This document shows positions 1 to 8,605 of a DNA stretch of 64,000 nt, piece after piece. The DNA is from Acidobacteriota bacterium. Its GTDB lineage: Bacteria; Acidobacteriota; Terriglobia; UBA7540. The stretch spans positions 1 through 64,000 of the forward strand of contig JAKAWG010000012.1 in the NCBI GenBank assembly GCA_021817045.1, written 5' to 3'. Made by a program: the position numbers and the translations under genes. The notes beneath the pieces are model-generated. The model had not been told where the DNA came from. It ran no database searches and saw nothing but the letters and a program-made list of their open reading frames with translations. Numbering within the stretch: position 1 is the stretch's first letter; each line of letters starts with the position of its first letter.

Positions 1-1
1 G

Positions 2-118
2 AATCGTTATCGTAAGCTCTTGGTGAGTTTTGAAAAGACCGAAGAAGGCTACGTGGCTCTACTCACCCTGGCCGCGGCCATGATCTGTTGGCGCCAGACC
101 ATCATTATTTACGGATAA
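2..118 (+). mobile_element. C-terminal end of an IS5-family transposase, cut by the window start
   Basis: The forward frame from base 2 reads NRYRKLLVSFEKTEEGYVAL and continues to ICWRQTIIIYG before TAA at 116-118. This resembles the conserved C-terminus of IS5-type DDE transposases (an N-R-x-R-K-L-L stretch, then a hydrophobic helix ending in WR). Only about 38 residues lie in the window. The likely right end of the element is the bases just after the stop (around 113-127), because the adjoining integrase frame loses its conserved sequence exactly there. The family call comes from pattern recognition; the subgroup is not determined. Confidence 0.7.
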
Positions 119-124
119 GCTCTT

Positions 125-1141
125 AGTGTCCAGTTCGGCCAGGAGTGAGGCATACGTGTGCCGGAATGTATGCCAGCCGACATCGCCGATTCCTGCCCGT
201 TTCGCCGCCGGTTTGATGTGGTCAGTCAGGAAAGACTCCGGCCAGCGAATCCTACCTTCAGCGTTCGCGAACACGTAGTCGTCGGGGCCGGTAAACTTCG
301 ATCTGGCTTTGTGCGACAACAAAACGTCTGCCAGGTCAGGATCAAGCGGAAGAACTTTATCTGACGCATCCGTCTTGACTTCGTTTACCTCACCCCTCAC
401 GAAGCTGCGCTGGATGTGAACGGTTAGGTCATCGAAGTTCAAATCCAGCCATTTCAAGGCCACGGTTTCACAGCTCCTCAGTCCCAAGCACTGATGCACG
501 ATCACCATTGTTTTGTCGGGCTCTGGAAGTTGCGGTAAGAGTAGCTTGAACTCCTCCACCTCCAGGATCCGCGGCTTCTTCAACCTCTTCTGGGACTGAT
601 GGACCAAGTCGATCGGGTTCTCGCGTACCACATCCCAGAACCGGGCGCGCTCGAACATGATGTGCATGAGCTTCCGGACGTGGGACTTCACCACGCGAGA
701 GACTGGTTTCTTGATCTTCTGTCCGTCCTCCTGTTCCACTTCATATTCGTTGTATCCGTCAAACCAATCTTCAACGAGCATAGGCCTGACGTCATCGACG
801 TACTCCATTCCCCACCGGGGCTTAATGTGGGTGTTGTACAGACTCTGGTAGTTCATGCGAGTGTTCCGGCGGCACTTCCTTGAAGCATATTCGGTGATGA
901 ACCTGTCCGCCAGGCCTTGCACGGTCACACGGTGGAAATGCTGCTGCGGGTTGTCGACGTTGATCTTCATTCGCAGATGCTCCACAGTCCGCTCGGCGTC
1001 AGCACGGGTCGAGAGTTTCTCAACGGTTCCAATCAACATCGACTTCGGCATTCCATTCTCCAGCCAGCGGAATTCCCAAACATTCGGGCCCTTCTTCCGC
1101 TTCCGGAGCCTTAAGCTTCCATATTGGTATCGTGCCTGCAT
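125..1141 (-). pseudogene. Tyrosine recombinase/integrase, 3' end removed by IS insertion
   Basis: This is a phage/genomic-island type tyrosine integrase. It starts at ATG 1141 behind a strong AAGGAGG site. An N-terminal Arm-type segment is followed by a SAM-like core-binding domain (roughly residues 70-170) and the catalytic domain with the first Arg in GLRSCET and the HxxR box in HTFRHTYASLL. The frame then runs into about 20 unrelated residues matching the antisense of the IS end, so the second conserved His/Trp and the nucleophilic Tyr are missing. It should be inactive. It lies 12 bp after an excisionase-like gene, so the two were probably one integration module. No tRNA or attachment site was recognised nearby. 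Confidence 0.85.
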
Positions 1142-1153
1142 GTAGCCTCCTTT

Positions 1154-1468
1154 TCAGAATGAGGTTTTCATGCGGCACGGTTGGCGACTTGATTGTAATC
1201 GGGAATTGATCCAAGCGTCCAGAGCCGTAGCACGATACCGCCAAAACTTCCCAACCTTCAGGGCCGGCACTTCGCCCCGCTTGGCCATTCGCTCAAGAAC
1301 CTTGGGATGGATCTTTAGAACCTCAGAAGCTTCTTGGGTCGTGAGAAGCGATTCGATTCCGTGAAATGACCTACTGAGGTAACGCTCATCCACGGAACCG
1401 GGCAACTCCGTGCTGCGAGGCCTTGCTGACCCTTTCTGCATTTCTTCAAGTCCCGTAAATCGTCCCAT
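1154..1468 (-). CDS. Excisionase-family helix-turn-helix DNA-binding protein
   Basis: This 104-residue protein has a MerR/AlpA-type winged helix in its second half (LLTTQEASEVLKIHPKVLER, then a KVGKFWRYR wing and DAWINSRL). That is the standard 'helix-turn-helix, excisionase family' fold. The start was set at ATG 1468 because AGGAG lies about 8 bases upstream; a longer in-frame start exists but has no such site. It ends 12 bp before the integrase gene and is likely co-transcribed with it. In integrative elements such proteins direct excision or regulate the integrase. Here the partner integrase is broken, so the gene is probably a relic that is still open. Confidence 0.8.
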   Translation of the reverse strand: MGRFTGLEEMQKGSARPRSTELPGSVDERYLSRSFHGIESLLTTQEASEVLKIHPKVLERMAKRGEVPALKVGKFWRYRATALDAWINSRLQSSRQPCRMKTSF

Positions 1469-1953
1469 TTTTATCTCTCCTGACACACAGTCCTGCCAAC
1501 GCGTATTCCAAACCGAACTCCTTTTCCTGTCAAACAGCTGACTCAGATGGAAGCGGGGCAAGTCAAATCTCGCGCGGAGAAGGAGATTAAGGAATCCGAA
1601 GCAGCTCTGCCAATCCCCACTGATTCAACGAATTACGGCCACCGTTGCCTGGGAATCCGCCGATTCGGCTCTGGGAAGGGGCAAGATTGCTGTGCGCTAG
1701 CCGGACTTGTCTGGAAGCACGACAAGCCGAGGCAAAGTTGATGTAGCTCAGAGACTTGTGGCAGCAATTGGTCCGGTCGGACAAATTCAGAACGGAAACT
1801 TGTGAAAGTATTTGACCCGCGAAAAAAGTCTGGCGGTGCGCTTGCTTTCGCTGCTTCAAGCGCGAATTCACTTCTGATGCGTTACTCGTCCAATTGGTAT
1901 AACAGCTGGGAACTTGACCTTGGGTATAATAGAGCGATCCGGGGCGGCGGACT
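1469..1953. other. Intergenic stretch, no supported gene
   Basis: This 485-bp stretch separates the integrase module from the TPR fragment. Short open frames occur on both strands, but none shows a recognisable domain or a convincing start. A TATAAT hexamer occurs at 1925-1930, but no matching -35 box is found at normal spacing. No tRNA or direct repeat typical of an attachment site was seen. Confidence 0.5.
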
Positions 1954-2775
1954 ATGTTTGGGCAGAGGCGGGCGCGGGTTTATATCTCTCTCCTGGCAGC
2001 ATTATTTGTGGTTGGAGGGATCGCGGGAGTTTGGGTATTCCTCACGGGGCGGCATCGAAGAATAGCCTCCATCCAGTCCGTTTCCTCCAATGACCCGAAG
2101 GCCATTCTTGCCGAGGCAAATCACTTTGCATTCCTCTCCAACGTCTATCGGGCACATCCTCTGTATGCCAAGGCGGAGCAGATGTTCCATGAGCGCGGCG
2201 ACAAGCGAGACGAGCTTTACGCCAAAATCGGGCTCATGCGTGCCAAAGCCGAAACAATGTCCTTCGTGAAGCTGTCTGACTTTCTCGGCGCGAAGCTTGC
2301 AACCCCGCTCGTCCAGAACGACCCTGACCTCAAGCTGTGGTGCCTGACGGCAAAAGGCATGACGGATATTGAAGTCAATGTTCCCGCAGCCAAGAAAGAT
2401 TGGCAGGCAGCCGAGGTTCTCGCTCAAGAGCTGAAGAAGAAACAATGGGAGGCACGCGCCAAAGGCGAACTGGGTTTGATCGCCTTCCTGCAGGGCGACG
2501 CTTTGAAAGCTGGGCGCCTTGTGGGCGGAGCATTGTTGTCAGCAATTAAAAGTGGCGACGTCGGCGCGGAGATTCGCTACCTCGAGTTGCTGGGAAACGG
2601 ATTCGTGGTCCAGCGACGGTACGAAGAGGCGCTGATGCCCGTCAACCAAGTTCTGCAGCAGCAGCTTGCCTGGCATGTACGTCTTAGTTCCATACATGCC
2701 CCTGATGCGCGGCAGTTCCCGGACCACCCCGGTCGGGGTGGTCGCGTTCACCTCGTTGGCTCTCTCGTTCTTTAG
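1954..2775 (+). pseudogene. TPR-type membrane-anchored protein, 3'-truncated
   Basis: The product starts with one membrane segment (VYISLLAALFVVGGIAGVWV, about residues 9-28). Helical TPR-like repeats follow (for example AKAEQMFHERGDKRDELYAK and AEIRYLELLGNGFVVQRRYE). The arrangement resembles the N-terminus of acidobacterial proteins in which such repeats precede a larger C-terminal domain, sometimes a CHAT protease. After about base 2660 the residues turn into low-similarity Pro/Gly/His-rich sequence. That stretch is the antisense of the convergent secreted-protein gene, so the true gene seems to be cut there. Any C-terminal domain is lost. Function unknown. Confidence 0.55.
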
Positions 2776-3690
2776 GCCGGGGCTTTCGCGGCCAGTTGGA
2801 TTCGGCTCCTGGACCGTAGTCGCAAGCCATGCCCCAAAAAGCCGAGGCCACAGGCCGTAGAATGGAACCTCGATAACCGACCAGTGCCCGGTTACTTTAT
2901 TCAGCACATAGACCGTCCTGGGCCCTCGCAGCTCGGCAGCCGGCGGCGGAGCGTTCAACGCAAAAAAACGCGCAGTATCAGCAATGATGCCTGCACCTCG
3001 TGGCCTGTCTGGGTAGCCTGCGACGGCACCAGCCTTGGGGGGCAGGAACGGCGGCGTGGGTCCCACGTAGCCCACGCCGGCGGCGAGGGTGTATGGCATC
3101 ATGATGCGCCCGTCCTCGATGGTGCCGCCAGGGATCGTCAATTGGCGGCGCGGCCCCCCTCCAGGCCCTTGGTATCGGAAATAGCGGTACAAATCCCAAC
3201 TGCCCCGCGCGATCCGGAGCTTTCCGCGAGGCGCGTGTGCGTAAATTCTGGTTACGGTCCAGTGGTCTGTCCAGTCAGCGAACACTGCGCTCGGAGACAC
3301 GCCTGGCCCGGAGATTGCACCCCATGTCGGATAATAGAAGCTGAAGCTCGCAAACCTCCCCTTTGGTTGCGGCGGTGCCGGAACTACATCAATTTCTCCC
3401 GGCGCATTCTCGTGAATAACGCTCAGCGCGCGCAGGCCTAAGCCGAGGACGTAAAGGTGCCTGCTGAGATCGTCGGCAACAGAGAACAGGCCCGCGGCGA
3501 CCTGCCGCACCAGCGCCAGCCGCGTGCCTGCGACGGTATAGAGCCGCACAGGGAAGCCGGATGCGCTGTCCGGCGTGGGCGTACCAGCCAGCAAGTAGAG
3601 ATATCCGCCGACGCTGCCTTCCGCCGACGCCGCCCAGAGCGCCACGCAGAATGCCGCAACCAGCAAGCATGCCATCCCGGATGCTAGCAC
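2539..3690 (-). pseudogene. Secreted acidobacterial protein of unknown function, 3' end fused to foreign sequence
   Basis: The likely start is GTG 3690, one base after the stop of the preceding fragment; an ATG at 3675 is the alternative. A signal peptide is clear (CLLVAAFCVALWAASAEG). The mature part is rich in aromatic and Gly-Pro motifs and suggests a beta-rich envelope protein, but no named family was recognised. Around base 2640-2690 the frame enters the antisense of the TPR gene. A stretch reading MPGKLLLQNLVDG could still be native, so the breakpoint is not exact. Tail-to-tail fusion with another truncated gene points to a deletion, an inversion or a chimeric assembly. Confidence 0.5.
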
Positions 3691-3691
3691 C

Positions 3692-4247
3692 TTAGTAATT
3701 CGCCGCGTTGCACACGTTGTATACATAGTCGTTGCACGTTGTTCCGGAGCAGTTGTTAAAGACCCAGTACTGGTAATGCTGCGGGTCGTCATAATCTGGG
3801 TGCCAGAAAATGTAGTAGGTGGCTGCCCCGTTGTACGCCTTTATAAGCTCTGCGTCCTTCCACTCGCTCGGCTGGTTGGCGGATAGGGCGAAGTGGGATG
3901 TGCAGTCCGGCAGGGACTGAGGCGTGTAGTAGTCGGTCGACCCCTCCGGGTAAGTCGGTCCGGCGGGAGGCGCCCCGGTACCCGGCTGCTGGACCGCAGT
4001 GCAGTAGCTGTCGCCGCTGCCAGACGCGGTGTGGTAAGTCCCGTGGACCCACGTACACATCTGCTGCACTTGGCTGTCCCAAAACGGGTACGCCGGATCC
4101 GGTCTCGAGGTTAGATAGTACGTCCTGGGCTTCCTGTATGTTGTCCCCGTAATTCCAGTACACGTCGCTGATTTCCGGGAAATTCTGGTCAGTGTAGTGC
4201 GCGGTCATGTCAATCTGTACGACCCCGATGCCGTCCGGGTAGCCCCA
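3692..4247 (-). pseudogene. Transglycosylase-like (SLT-type) protein fragment, start missing and frameshifted
   Basis: The frame reads GYPDGIGVVQIDMTAHYTDQ from about 4240. This recalls the G-Y-P-x-G-x-G-x-x-Q-x-D motif of a soluble lytic transglycosylase-like family seen in acidobacteria. Near 4085-4120 the sense shifts one frame: the downstream frame reads PAYPFWDSQVQQMCTW and continues to a natural stop at 3692. No start codon with a signal peptide exists, because at about 4250 the sequence switches to the head-to-head APS kinase fragment. It therefore lacks its N-terminus and contains at least one frameshift. The family assignment is tentative. Confidence 0.45.
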
Positions 4248-4250
4248 GAG

Positions 4251-4598
4251 AGGATCGCCTTGTGTGCGGCCATTGCGCCCTACGGCTCGGTTCGCAAAGA
4301 AGTGCGCGCCATGATCGAGCCTCTGGGAGGCTTTGTGCTGGTTTACATGGCGACGCCGCTTGCGACGTGCGAGGCACGCGACCGTAAGGGCCTTTATGCC
4401 AAGGCGAGGGCCGGGCTGACCCGAAACTTCACGGGTATCAGCGATCCCTACGAGCCGCCAAAGGATGCCGCCGTGGTGATTGATGCGCCCCAATTCTCGC
4501 CCGGACAGGCGGCGCAGAAGATAGTCTGTTATCTGGAGCGTGAGGGATATGTGAGTGCGGCCAGACCAAGCGGGGTTGCGGTTGCCGCCTTCGCGTAA
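4251..4598 (+). pseudogene. cysC: Adenylylsulfate (APS) kinase C-terminal fragment
   Basis: From about 4251 the frame reads IALCAAIAPYGSVRKEVR, then FVLVYMATPLATCEARDRKG, LYAKARAG and FTGISDPYEPP. These are hallmark segments of the second half of APS kinase, which phosphorylates adenylylsulfate to PAPS. The P-loop (GxxGxGK[ST]) and about 90 N-terminal residues are absent, so it cannot bind ATP normally. The fragment starts exactly where the opposite-strand transglycosylase fragment ends. A C-terminal tail of about 12 residues (YVSAARPSGVAVAAFA) looks native. It may come from a CysNC-type fusion or a stand-alone CysC; this cannot be decided here. Confidence 0.75.
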
Positions 4599-4648
4599 AG
4601 CGGGCAGCGACGATGTCATTCGCGTGCTTTCCTTCAGGAGCTTACCAA

Positions 4649-5764
4649 TCAGTCAACGCGCGTCCGGGCCCAAACGTGTACCGTGTTCTCTGAGGTCGCG
4701 GCCAGGTACTTGCCATCGGGCGAAAAGCCGACCGTGAGTAAAGGGTGCTGGCTTTCGGAAAGCGTTTGAACCAGCTTTCCGGTGGCAACAGACCAGATCC
4801 TGACCGTTGTGTCCTGCCCCGCCGAGGCCACCCAGTTTCCATTTGGCGAGAACTCTGCCCAATGGACCGGCCCGTTGTTGCCGCTAAGCGTCCGCAAGAG
4901 CTTCCAGCTGGGCACGGAAAAGACCCGCACTTTGCCGTCCGCGCAAGCCGTCACCACTTTGGTCCCATCGCGCGAGAACGCCATGCCGAGCACGGGACCT
5001 TCGTGGCCCACGAGGACATTGTCAATCTGCTTTGAAGGCACGGAAACAACAACCGGGTTGGGAGAAGCGTTGGTTTCAATCTGTGCCAGCAGAAGCCATT
5101 GGCCGTTGGGAGAAAATTGAAACAGGTGCGCTGGATGTGACAACGCGGCGATTTGGATCGCTCCGCCACGCCCTGTTACGGGATTCCATAGCTCGAAGAC
5201 TCCGGCCTTGGCGAGGACGAGATAATGGATGAGCGGGAGGTAGCGCGGCGGCAGAAAACCGCCCTTCATCGCCAAAATTTTCCCGAACAAAGCGTCCTGG
5301 GTGATGTCCCACTGAAAGCCTAACTCTGCGCTGCCGGTCCGATGATGCTTGGCCTTTATTAAGGCGCTCGCAAGAACAAAGAGGCGGGTGGGAGAGACGA
5401 AGTTGGCCGACTGAATGGAAAGACTCGCTATATTTTCCAGGCGCGGCCGGACAACCTTTTCGACGCTCCCCTCAGCGATGTTGGCAATCACCATCCCTCC
5501 GCTTTCCGCCACCGCCATTGTTGAGCCGCTGGGAGCAAACGCGCCATCCGGGGAATAGGACCGCGCCAAGTGCCCCTCAATCCTCATCCGGTGCTCCCAG
5601 ACGAAACTCGCAAGGCCACCCGGTATCGTTTCGACTTGCCCGGCGAAAACACACAAGCACGAAAGCAGCGCCCAGCTTGCAACTGCGAAGATGCGAGCGA
5701 GCACTCTCGGAAATTTGTGTCCCCTCGTGTCCTTAAACAATTTCCCCTCGCGCGATACGGCCAA
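4649..5764 (-). CDS. Secreted WD40-repeat protein
   Basis: This 371-residue protein has an N-terminal hydrophobic export segment (about residues 22-42, IFAVASWALLSCLCVFAGQV). Its C-terminal half carries clear WD40 blades: VLVGHEGPVLGMAFSRDGTK, then KVRVFSVPSWKLLRTLSG, TTVRIWSVATGKLVQTL and YLAATSENTVHVWAR. The N-terminal half has divergent blades, so a full propeller is plausible. WD40 propellers mostly bind partner proteins; no enzyme domain is present. The chosen start overlaps the end of the NUDIX gene by 32 bp, and an internal GTG before the signal segment would remove the overlap. The two are probably co-transcribed. Confidence 0.75.
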   Translation of the reverse strand: MAVSREGKLFKDTRGHKFPRVLARIFAVASWALLSCLCVFAGQVETIPGGLASFVWEHRMRIEGHLARSYSPDGAFAPSGSTMAVAESGGMVIANIAEGSVEKVVRPRLENIASLSIQSANFVSPTRLFVLASALIKAKHHRTGSAELGFQWDITQDALFGKILAMKGGFLPPRYLPLIHYLVLAKAGVFELWNPVTGRGGAIQIAALSHPAHLFQFSPNGQWLLLAQIETNASPNPVVVSVPSKQIDNVLVGHEGPVLGMAFSRDGTKVVTACADGKVRVFSVPSWKLLRTLSGNNGPVHWAEFSPNGNWVASAGQDTTVRIWSVATGKLVQTLSESQHPLLTVGFSPDGKYLAATSENTVHVWARTRVD

Positions 5765-6134
5765 CCAACTCGCGGTCTGCTTCCAGGAAGTCGTAGTCAG
5801 CGAGTCTCGCCCGCGAGACCCATTCTACCGCTTCAAACACACGGTTCGAGATGTTCCCGCGGAACGAGCGAACCGCGAAGAAAGCAACTTCAACGAAGCG
5901 GTCAGGATAGCGATGCCGGAGACGAAAAACCTCTGGGCCAACGTGGGCGCGGATTCCCAGTTCTTCCTCCAGCTCACGCTCGAGAGATGCCGTTAAGCTT
6001 TCGCCGTCCTTCACTTTTCCGCCGGGGAATTCCCATTGCAGCCCGTATGGGTCCGAATGATGGCGCTGGCAAATCAGAACCCGGCCGTCATTCGTGAGAA
6101 TTCCTGCGACCACTAGAGTAGGTGCACCCTGCAT
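5733..6134 (-). CDS. NUDIX hydrolase, MutT-like (8-oxo-dGTP diphosphatase type)
   Basis: This 133-residue protein carries a complete Nudix box, GGKVKDGESLTASLERELEE followed by ELGI. It fits G-x5-E-x7-R-E-U-x-E-E-x-G-U, the Mg2+ and pyrophosphate-binding motif. Length and the N-terminal VVAGILTNDGRVLICQR match MutT-type enzymes, which hydrolyse oxidised nucleoside triphosphates to protect DNA. Other nucleotide substrates cannot be excluded. ATG 6134 was chosen because it puts the first strand of the fold at the N-terminus. An upstream in-frame start at 6182 would add 16 residues with no homologous look. The 3' end overlaps the WD40 gene. Confidence 0.85.
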   Translation of the reverse strand: MQGAPTLVVAGILTNDGRVLICQRHHSDPYGLQWEFPGGKVKDGESLTASLERELEEELGIRAHVGPEVFRLRHRYPDRFVEVAFFAVRSFRGNISNRVFEAVEWVSRARLADYDFLEADRELVGRIARGEIV

Positions 6135-6946
6135 GATAACCCGCGCGTTCAAGCTCAAAATAGCTCGACTTTCGACAAACAATTTCGGTCTTTCAGCCGA
6201 CTTTCTCTACTATCCTTCCTGTTTTCTGCGACTTCGACCTCCGACCAACAGTTTATTCCGATAACTCCTTTATAATCATTCGGATAAATGAGCTTCAGGA
6301 GATTGTTGGTCATTGGTAGGCATAATCGCCTTTTGTTTTCAACTAGTTCCAGCGGTGACCCCCTAAACATTCTTTCTATGGCCTCCCTCTTTTCCCGAAG
6401 GCGTTGGCTGGATGCGCCCCAATCCTGAATAGGGAAGGGAGCTGCACGTCGTATCGCACTGACAACACAGAACATTGCGGCTTAGGCCTTGCCGTTCCCC
6501 GGCCGGTCGAAGTGAAGGTCGAGGGAACCGCTCCGGCATGGCGCACGCATCCCGCACGTGGTCGGATGCGGGCAAGATTCTCATTCCACGGCTGGTGCCA
6601 TGGTCTGATTGCAGTTTCCCCGCGTGAACCTTTGTCACAATATTCGGCTCCGAGCATTCTCGCGCCTAATCCATCTAACCAGGTTGCGAAAACCAGCGAC
6701 GGAAGCACTCTAAGCCATTACGCTATCACGGGTGGGTAAGATAGTGGAGACAGGTGAGACGAATGAGACAGTTTTTTTGTGGTTCCCAGTTTTCTGCCAT
6801 TCTTCCGTGGCAAAGGGGGTTGGTTGTTCAAGGTCTGGACAGAGACAGGGGAAACAAGACCTGAGTTCCCGAGGCCAGGTTGAGAAACGCAAATTGAGGT
6901 GCTCTACTCGTTTTCCCAGTACGCGCCACATCGCCACTCGGTACGG
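6135..6946. other. Long intergenic stretch with GAGAC repeats, no supported gene
   Basis: Open frames here are short and none shows a known domain. At 6747-6771 the motif GAGAC occurs three times (GAGACAG, GAGAC, GAGACAG at about 9-base spacing) before a run of seven T. Just upstream, CGGGTGGGTAAGATAG (6729-6744) recurs with one change at 12452-12467. Both could be ends of lost insertion elements, but no transposase was identified. Confidence 0.4.
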
Positions 6947-7637
6947 TCAATTTTGGAGCGCTTTCGAATAAAGAGGCTTCAAGAACCGTACCTCGAATCC
7001 GATGGGACTGAGATTGATCTCGCACGTACCGAACTGGCTGACCTGGGCCATTTGCAGGAAGTGCTCCCTGGTATAAGCCCGGTTGGTAAGCCATCGGAGG
7101 GTTCTCTTTGTGAGCCATGAATCGAACCGGCTCCGGCCGCTCCGGTTTACGTAGATGTCGATTTCGTCGAGCGACGCGTCCTTACGAAGGTCCCCAATCA
7201 CCGCCTCGCCACCGGGACGCAAGACGCGGTGCATTTCATCCAAAGGCTTTAACCGGCTCGGAGAAATTCTTAAAGGCCGCCGAGCAATAGATGAAATCGA
7301 ACGATTCGTCAGCGAACGGCATCGCGGATGCGTTACCCAGACGAAAATCGATCTTCGCGCCCGCGCTTCGAGCATTTTCGGTGGCGATCTCGACGAATGT
7401 GCGGCTCGCGTCCAAACCCGTGATTTTGAAATCGCCTAGCTTGGCGAGCTCAATCGCGAAAAAGCCGGGGCCCGGGGCGACTTCCAGTACGTTGCAGCCG
7501 GCCCCCAGACGCGCCGCAACGTTTTTCGCCTGGCTGCGGAAGTCGTCCATGTCCTTCTGCCTCGTTCGGTTATACCAGCGGGCAACCCATCCTTCCATTC
7601 CCGCCCCTTTCCAGGGCTTCTGATTTCGAGCTGACAT
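6947..7637 (-). pseudogene. Class I SAM-dependent methyltransferase with a single-base frameshift
   Basis: ATG 7637 has AGAGGAG about 6 bases upstream. The first frame contains the Rossmann SAM site (NVLEVAPGPGFFAIELAKLG), the acidic loop (ITGLDASRTFVEIA) and DESFDFIYCSAAFKN, then stops just after 7245. The other frame continues with LDEMHRVLRPGGEAVIGDLR and ends at 6947. Removing one T from the TTT at about 7242-7245 restores VKALDEMHRVLRPGG, the usual post-IV motif of UbiE/Methyltransf_11 enzymes. The lesion is therefore one inserted base. The substrate is unknown. It is divergent from an intact MarR regulator with shared operator-like repeats, suggesting this was its target gene. Confidence 0.8.
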
Positions 7638-7668
7638 GATTTGCTCCTCTGAAGGATTTGCATTATTA

Positions 7669-7719
7669 TCCCAATAGTGCAGTTTCTTAATAACGCAGCT
7701 ATGTATCTTAATAATGCAG
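7669..7719. promoter_or_regulatory. Three operator-like repeats between the methyltransferase and marR genes
   Basis: Read on the minus strand, the 14-mer CTGCATTATTAAGA (7719-7706) recurs as CTGCGTTATTAAGA (7698-7685) and CTGCACTATTGGGA (7682-7669). The first two are exactly 21 bp, or two helical turns, apart. The third also forms an imperfect palindrome with 7660-7668 (TGCATTATT facing AATAGTGCA). They fill the 89-bp gap between divergent genes and reach the marR start region. An autoregulatory MarR operator is the simplest reading, but this is inference. Confidence 0.55.
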
Positions 7720-7726
7720 GGAGTTA

Positions 7727-8230
7727 ATGTCAAGCTCAGCTTCGAAGAAAAACAGACGGCGTGACCTGCTAAAAAAGCTCTCGGACCTGGGAAGGGTCGT
7801 GAGTACCCAGACGGTGTTTCTTCACCAGGCTATTGCTCAAACCGTGGGCCTCAACGCCACTGACACCAAGTGCATTGACCTGATTCTTCGCGGTCCAGAC
7901 GGAGCCGTCACTGCGGGAGAGTTGGCGGAGATGACTGGCCTCACCACGGGTGCGATTACACACATTCTCGACCGGCTTGAAAGGCGAAAGTTTGTCGAGC
8001 GTGTACGCGACACCCAGGATCGCCGGAAGGTTTTCGTTCGGGTGCGCCCAGAGAGCCTTCAACGTCTCATTCCGAAGTATGAAGCCGTTGGAAAGGACTA
8101 TATGAGCCTTTTCGATCAATATTCCGACAAGAATCTGCGGTTGATTTGCGATTACATGGAGAAGGCGGCCGAGGTATCGGAGCGTGAAATGGCCAAGGTG
8201 ATTGCGGCTAGTCGCACCCTCCGCAAATAG
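7727..8230 (+). CDS. MarR-family transcriptional regulator
   Basis: This 167-residue protein has the MarR winged helix: dimerisation helix, then VTAGELAEMTGLTTGAITHI as the helix-turn-helix and ILDRLERRKFVERVRDTQDR leading to the RKVFVRV wing. The D-x-R-D/Q-R-R wing signature (DTQDRRK) is intact. MarR proteins are usually dimeric repressors released by a small ligand. The start at ATG 7727 has GGGAG close upstream. The gene is divergent from the broken methyltransferase and the intervening repeats are likely binding sites. The ligand is unknown. Loss of the divergent gene may leave it controlling only itself. Confidence 0.88.
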   Translation: MSSSASKKNRRRDLLKKLSDLGRVVSTQTVFLHQAIAQTVGLNATDTKCIDLILRGPDGAVTAGELAEMTGLTTGAITHILDRLERRKFVERVRDTQDRRKVFVRVRPESLQRLIPKYEAVGKDYMSLFDQYSDKNLRLICDYMEKAAEVSEREMAKVIAASRTLRK

Positions 8231-8244
8231 CGGGGCGGGCCAGG

Positions 8245-8445
8245 TAAAGTGATAGCTTCTCCAACGGGTCGTCCATATTCTTCAGCAAGCGCGCTCACAG
8301 ATTCGCGCGCGTGAAAGCGCGAAGCAATTACAGCGGTCGATATTCCGGTTTCAGCTATGACGGGTTTTCCAACGGAGACCGTTGGAGTAATCATAATGTT
8401 CGTGGGTTCCCGATCCGCCCTCCGCTCGATAAGGGGGAAGAACTC
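8245..8445 (-). pseudogene. DUF433 (VapB-like antitoxin) remnant
   Basis: The minus frame reads ITPTVSVGKPVIAETGISTA followed by VIASRFHARESVSALAEEYG. This matches the core of DUF433 proteins (P-x-V-x-x-G-x-P-V-I-x-x-T-x-I-x-T, then a helix ending L-A-E-D-Y-G). These are small helix-turn-helix antitoxin-like proteins often paired with a PIN-type toxin. After YGRPVGEAI the normal terminal helix is lost, and no start codon directly precedes the domain. No toxin gene lies next to it. It is called a remnant, with moderate confidence. Confidence 0.45.
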
Positions 8446-8605
8446 ATAAACTCCGGCTGCGGAAGAGCGTTTGCTGCAGCGCTGATCTGTGAGCGGCCGA
8501 TTACCCTCTAGTCTCTTCCTTGCCGCGGAGGGGACTAAGGGGTGGTCGGCGCCTCGCGGCTCCCTTGCTGGGCAGGCTTCGAGTTGCTGTACGGCAGGCG
8601 CAATT

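Noticed and set aside
1925-1930. TATAAT as promoter of the TPR fragment
   Set aside because: No -35 box at 16-19 bp; the nearby TTGACC is only 4 bp away.
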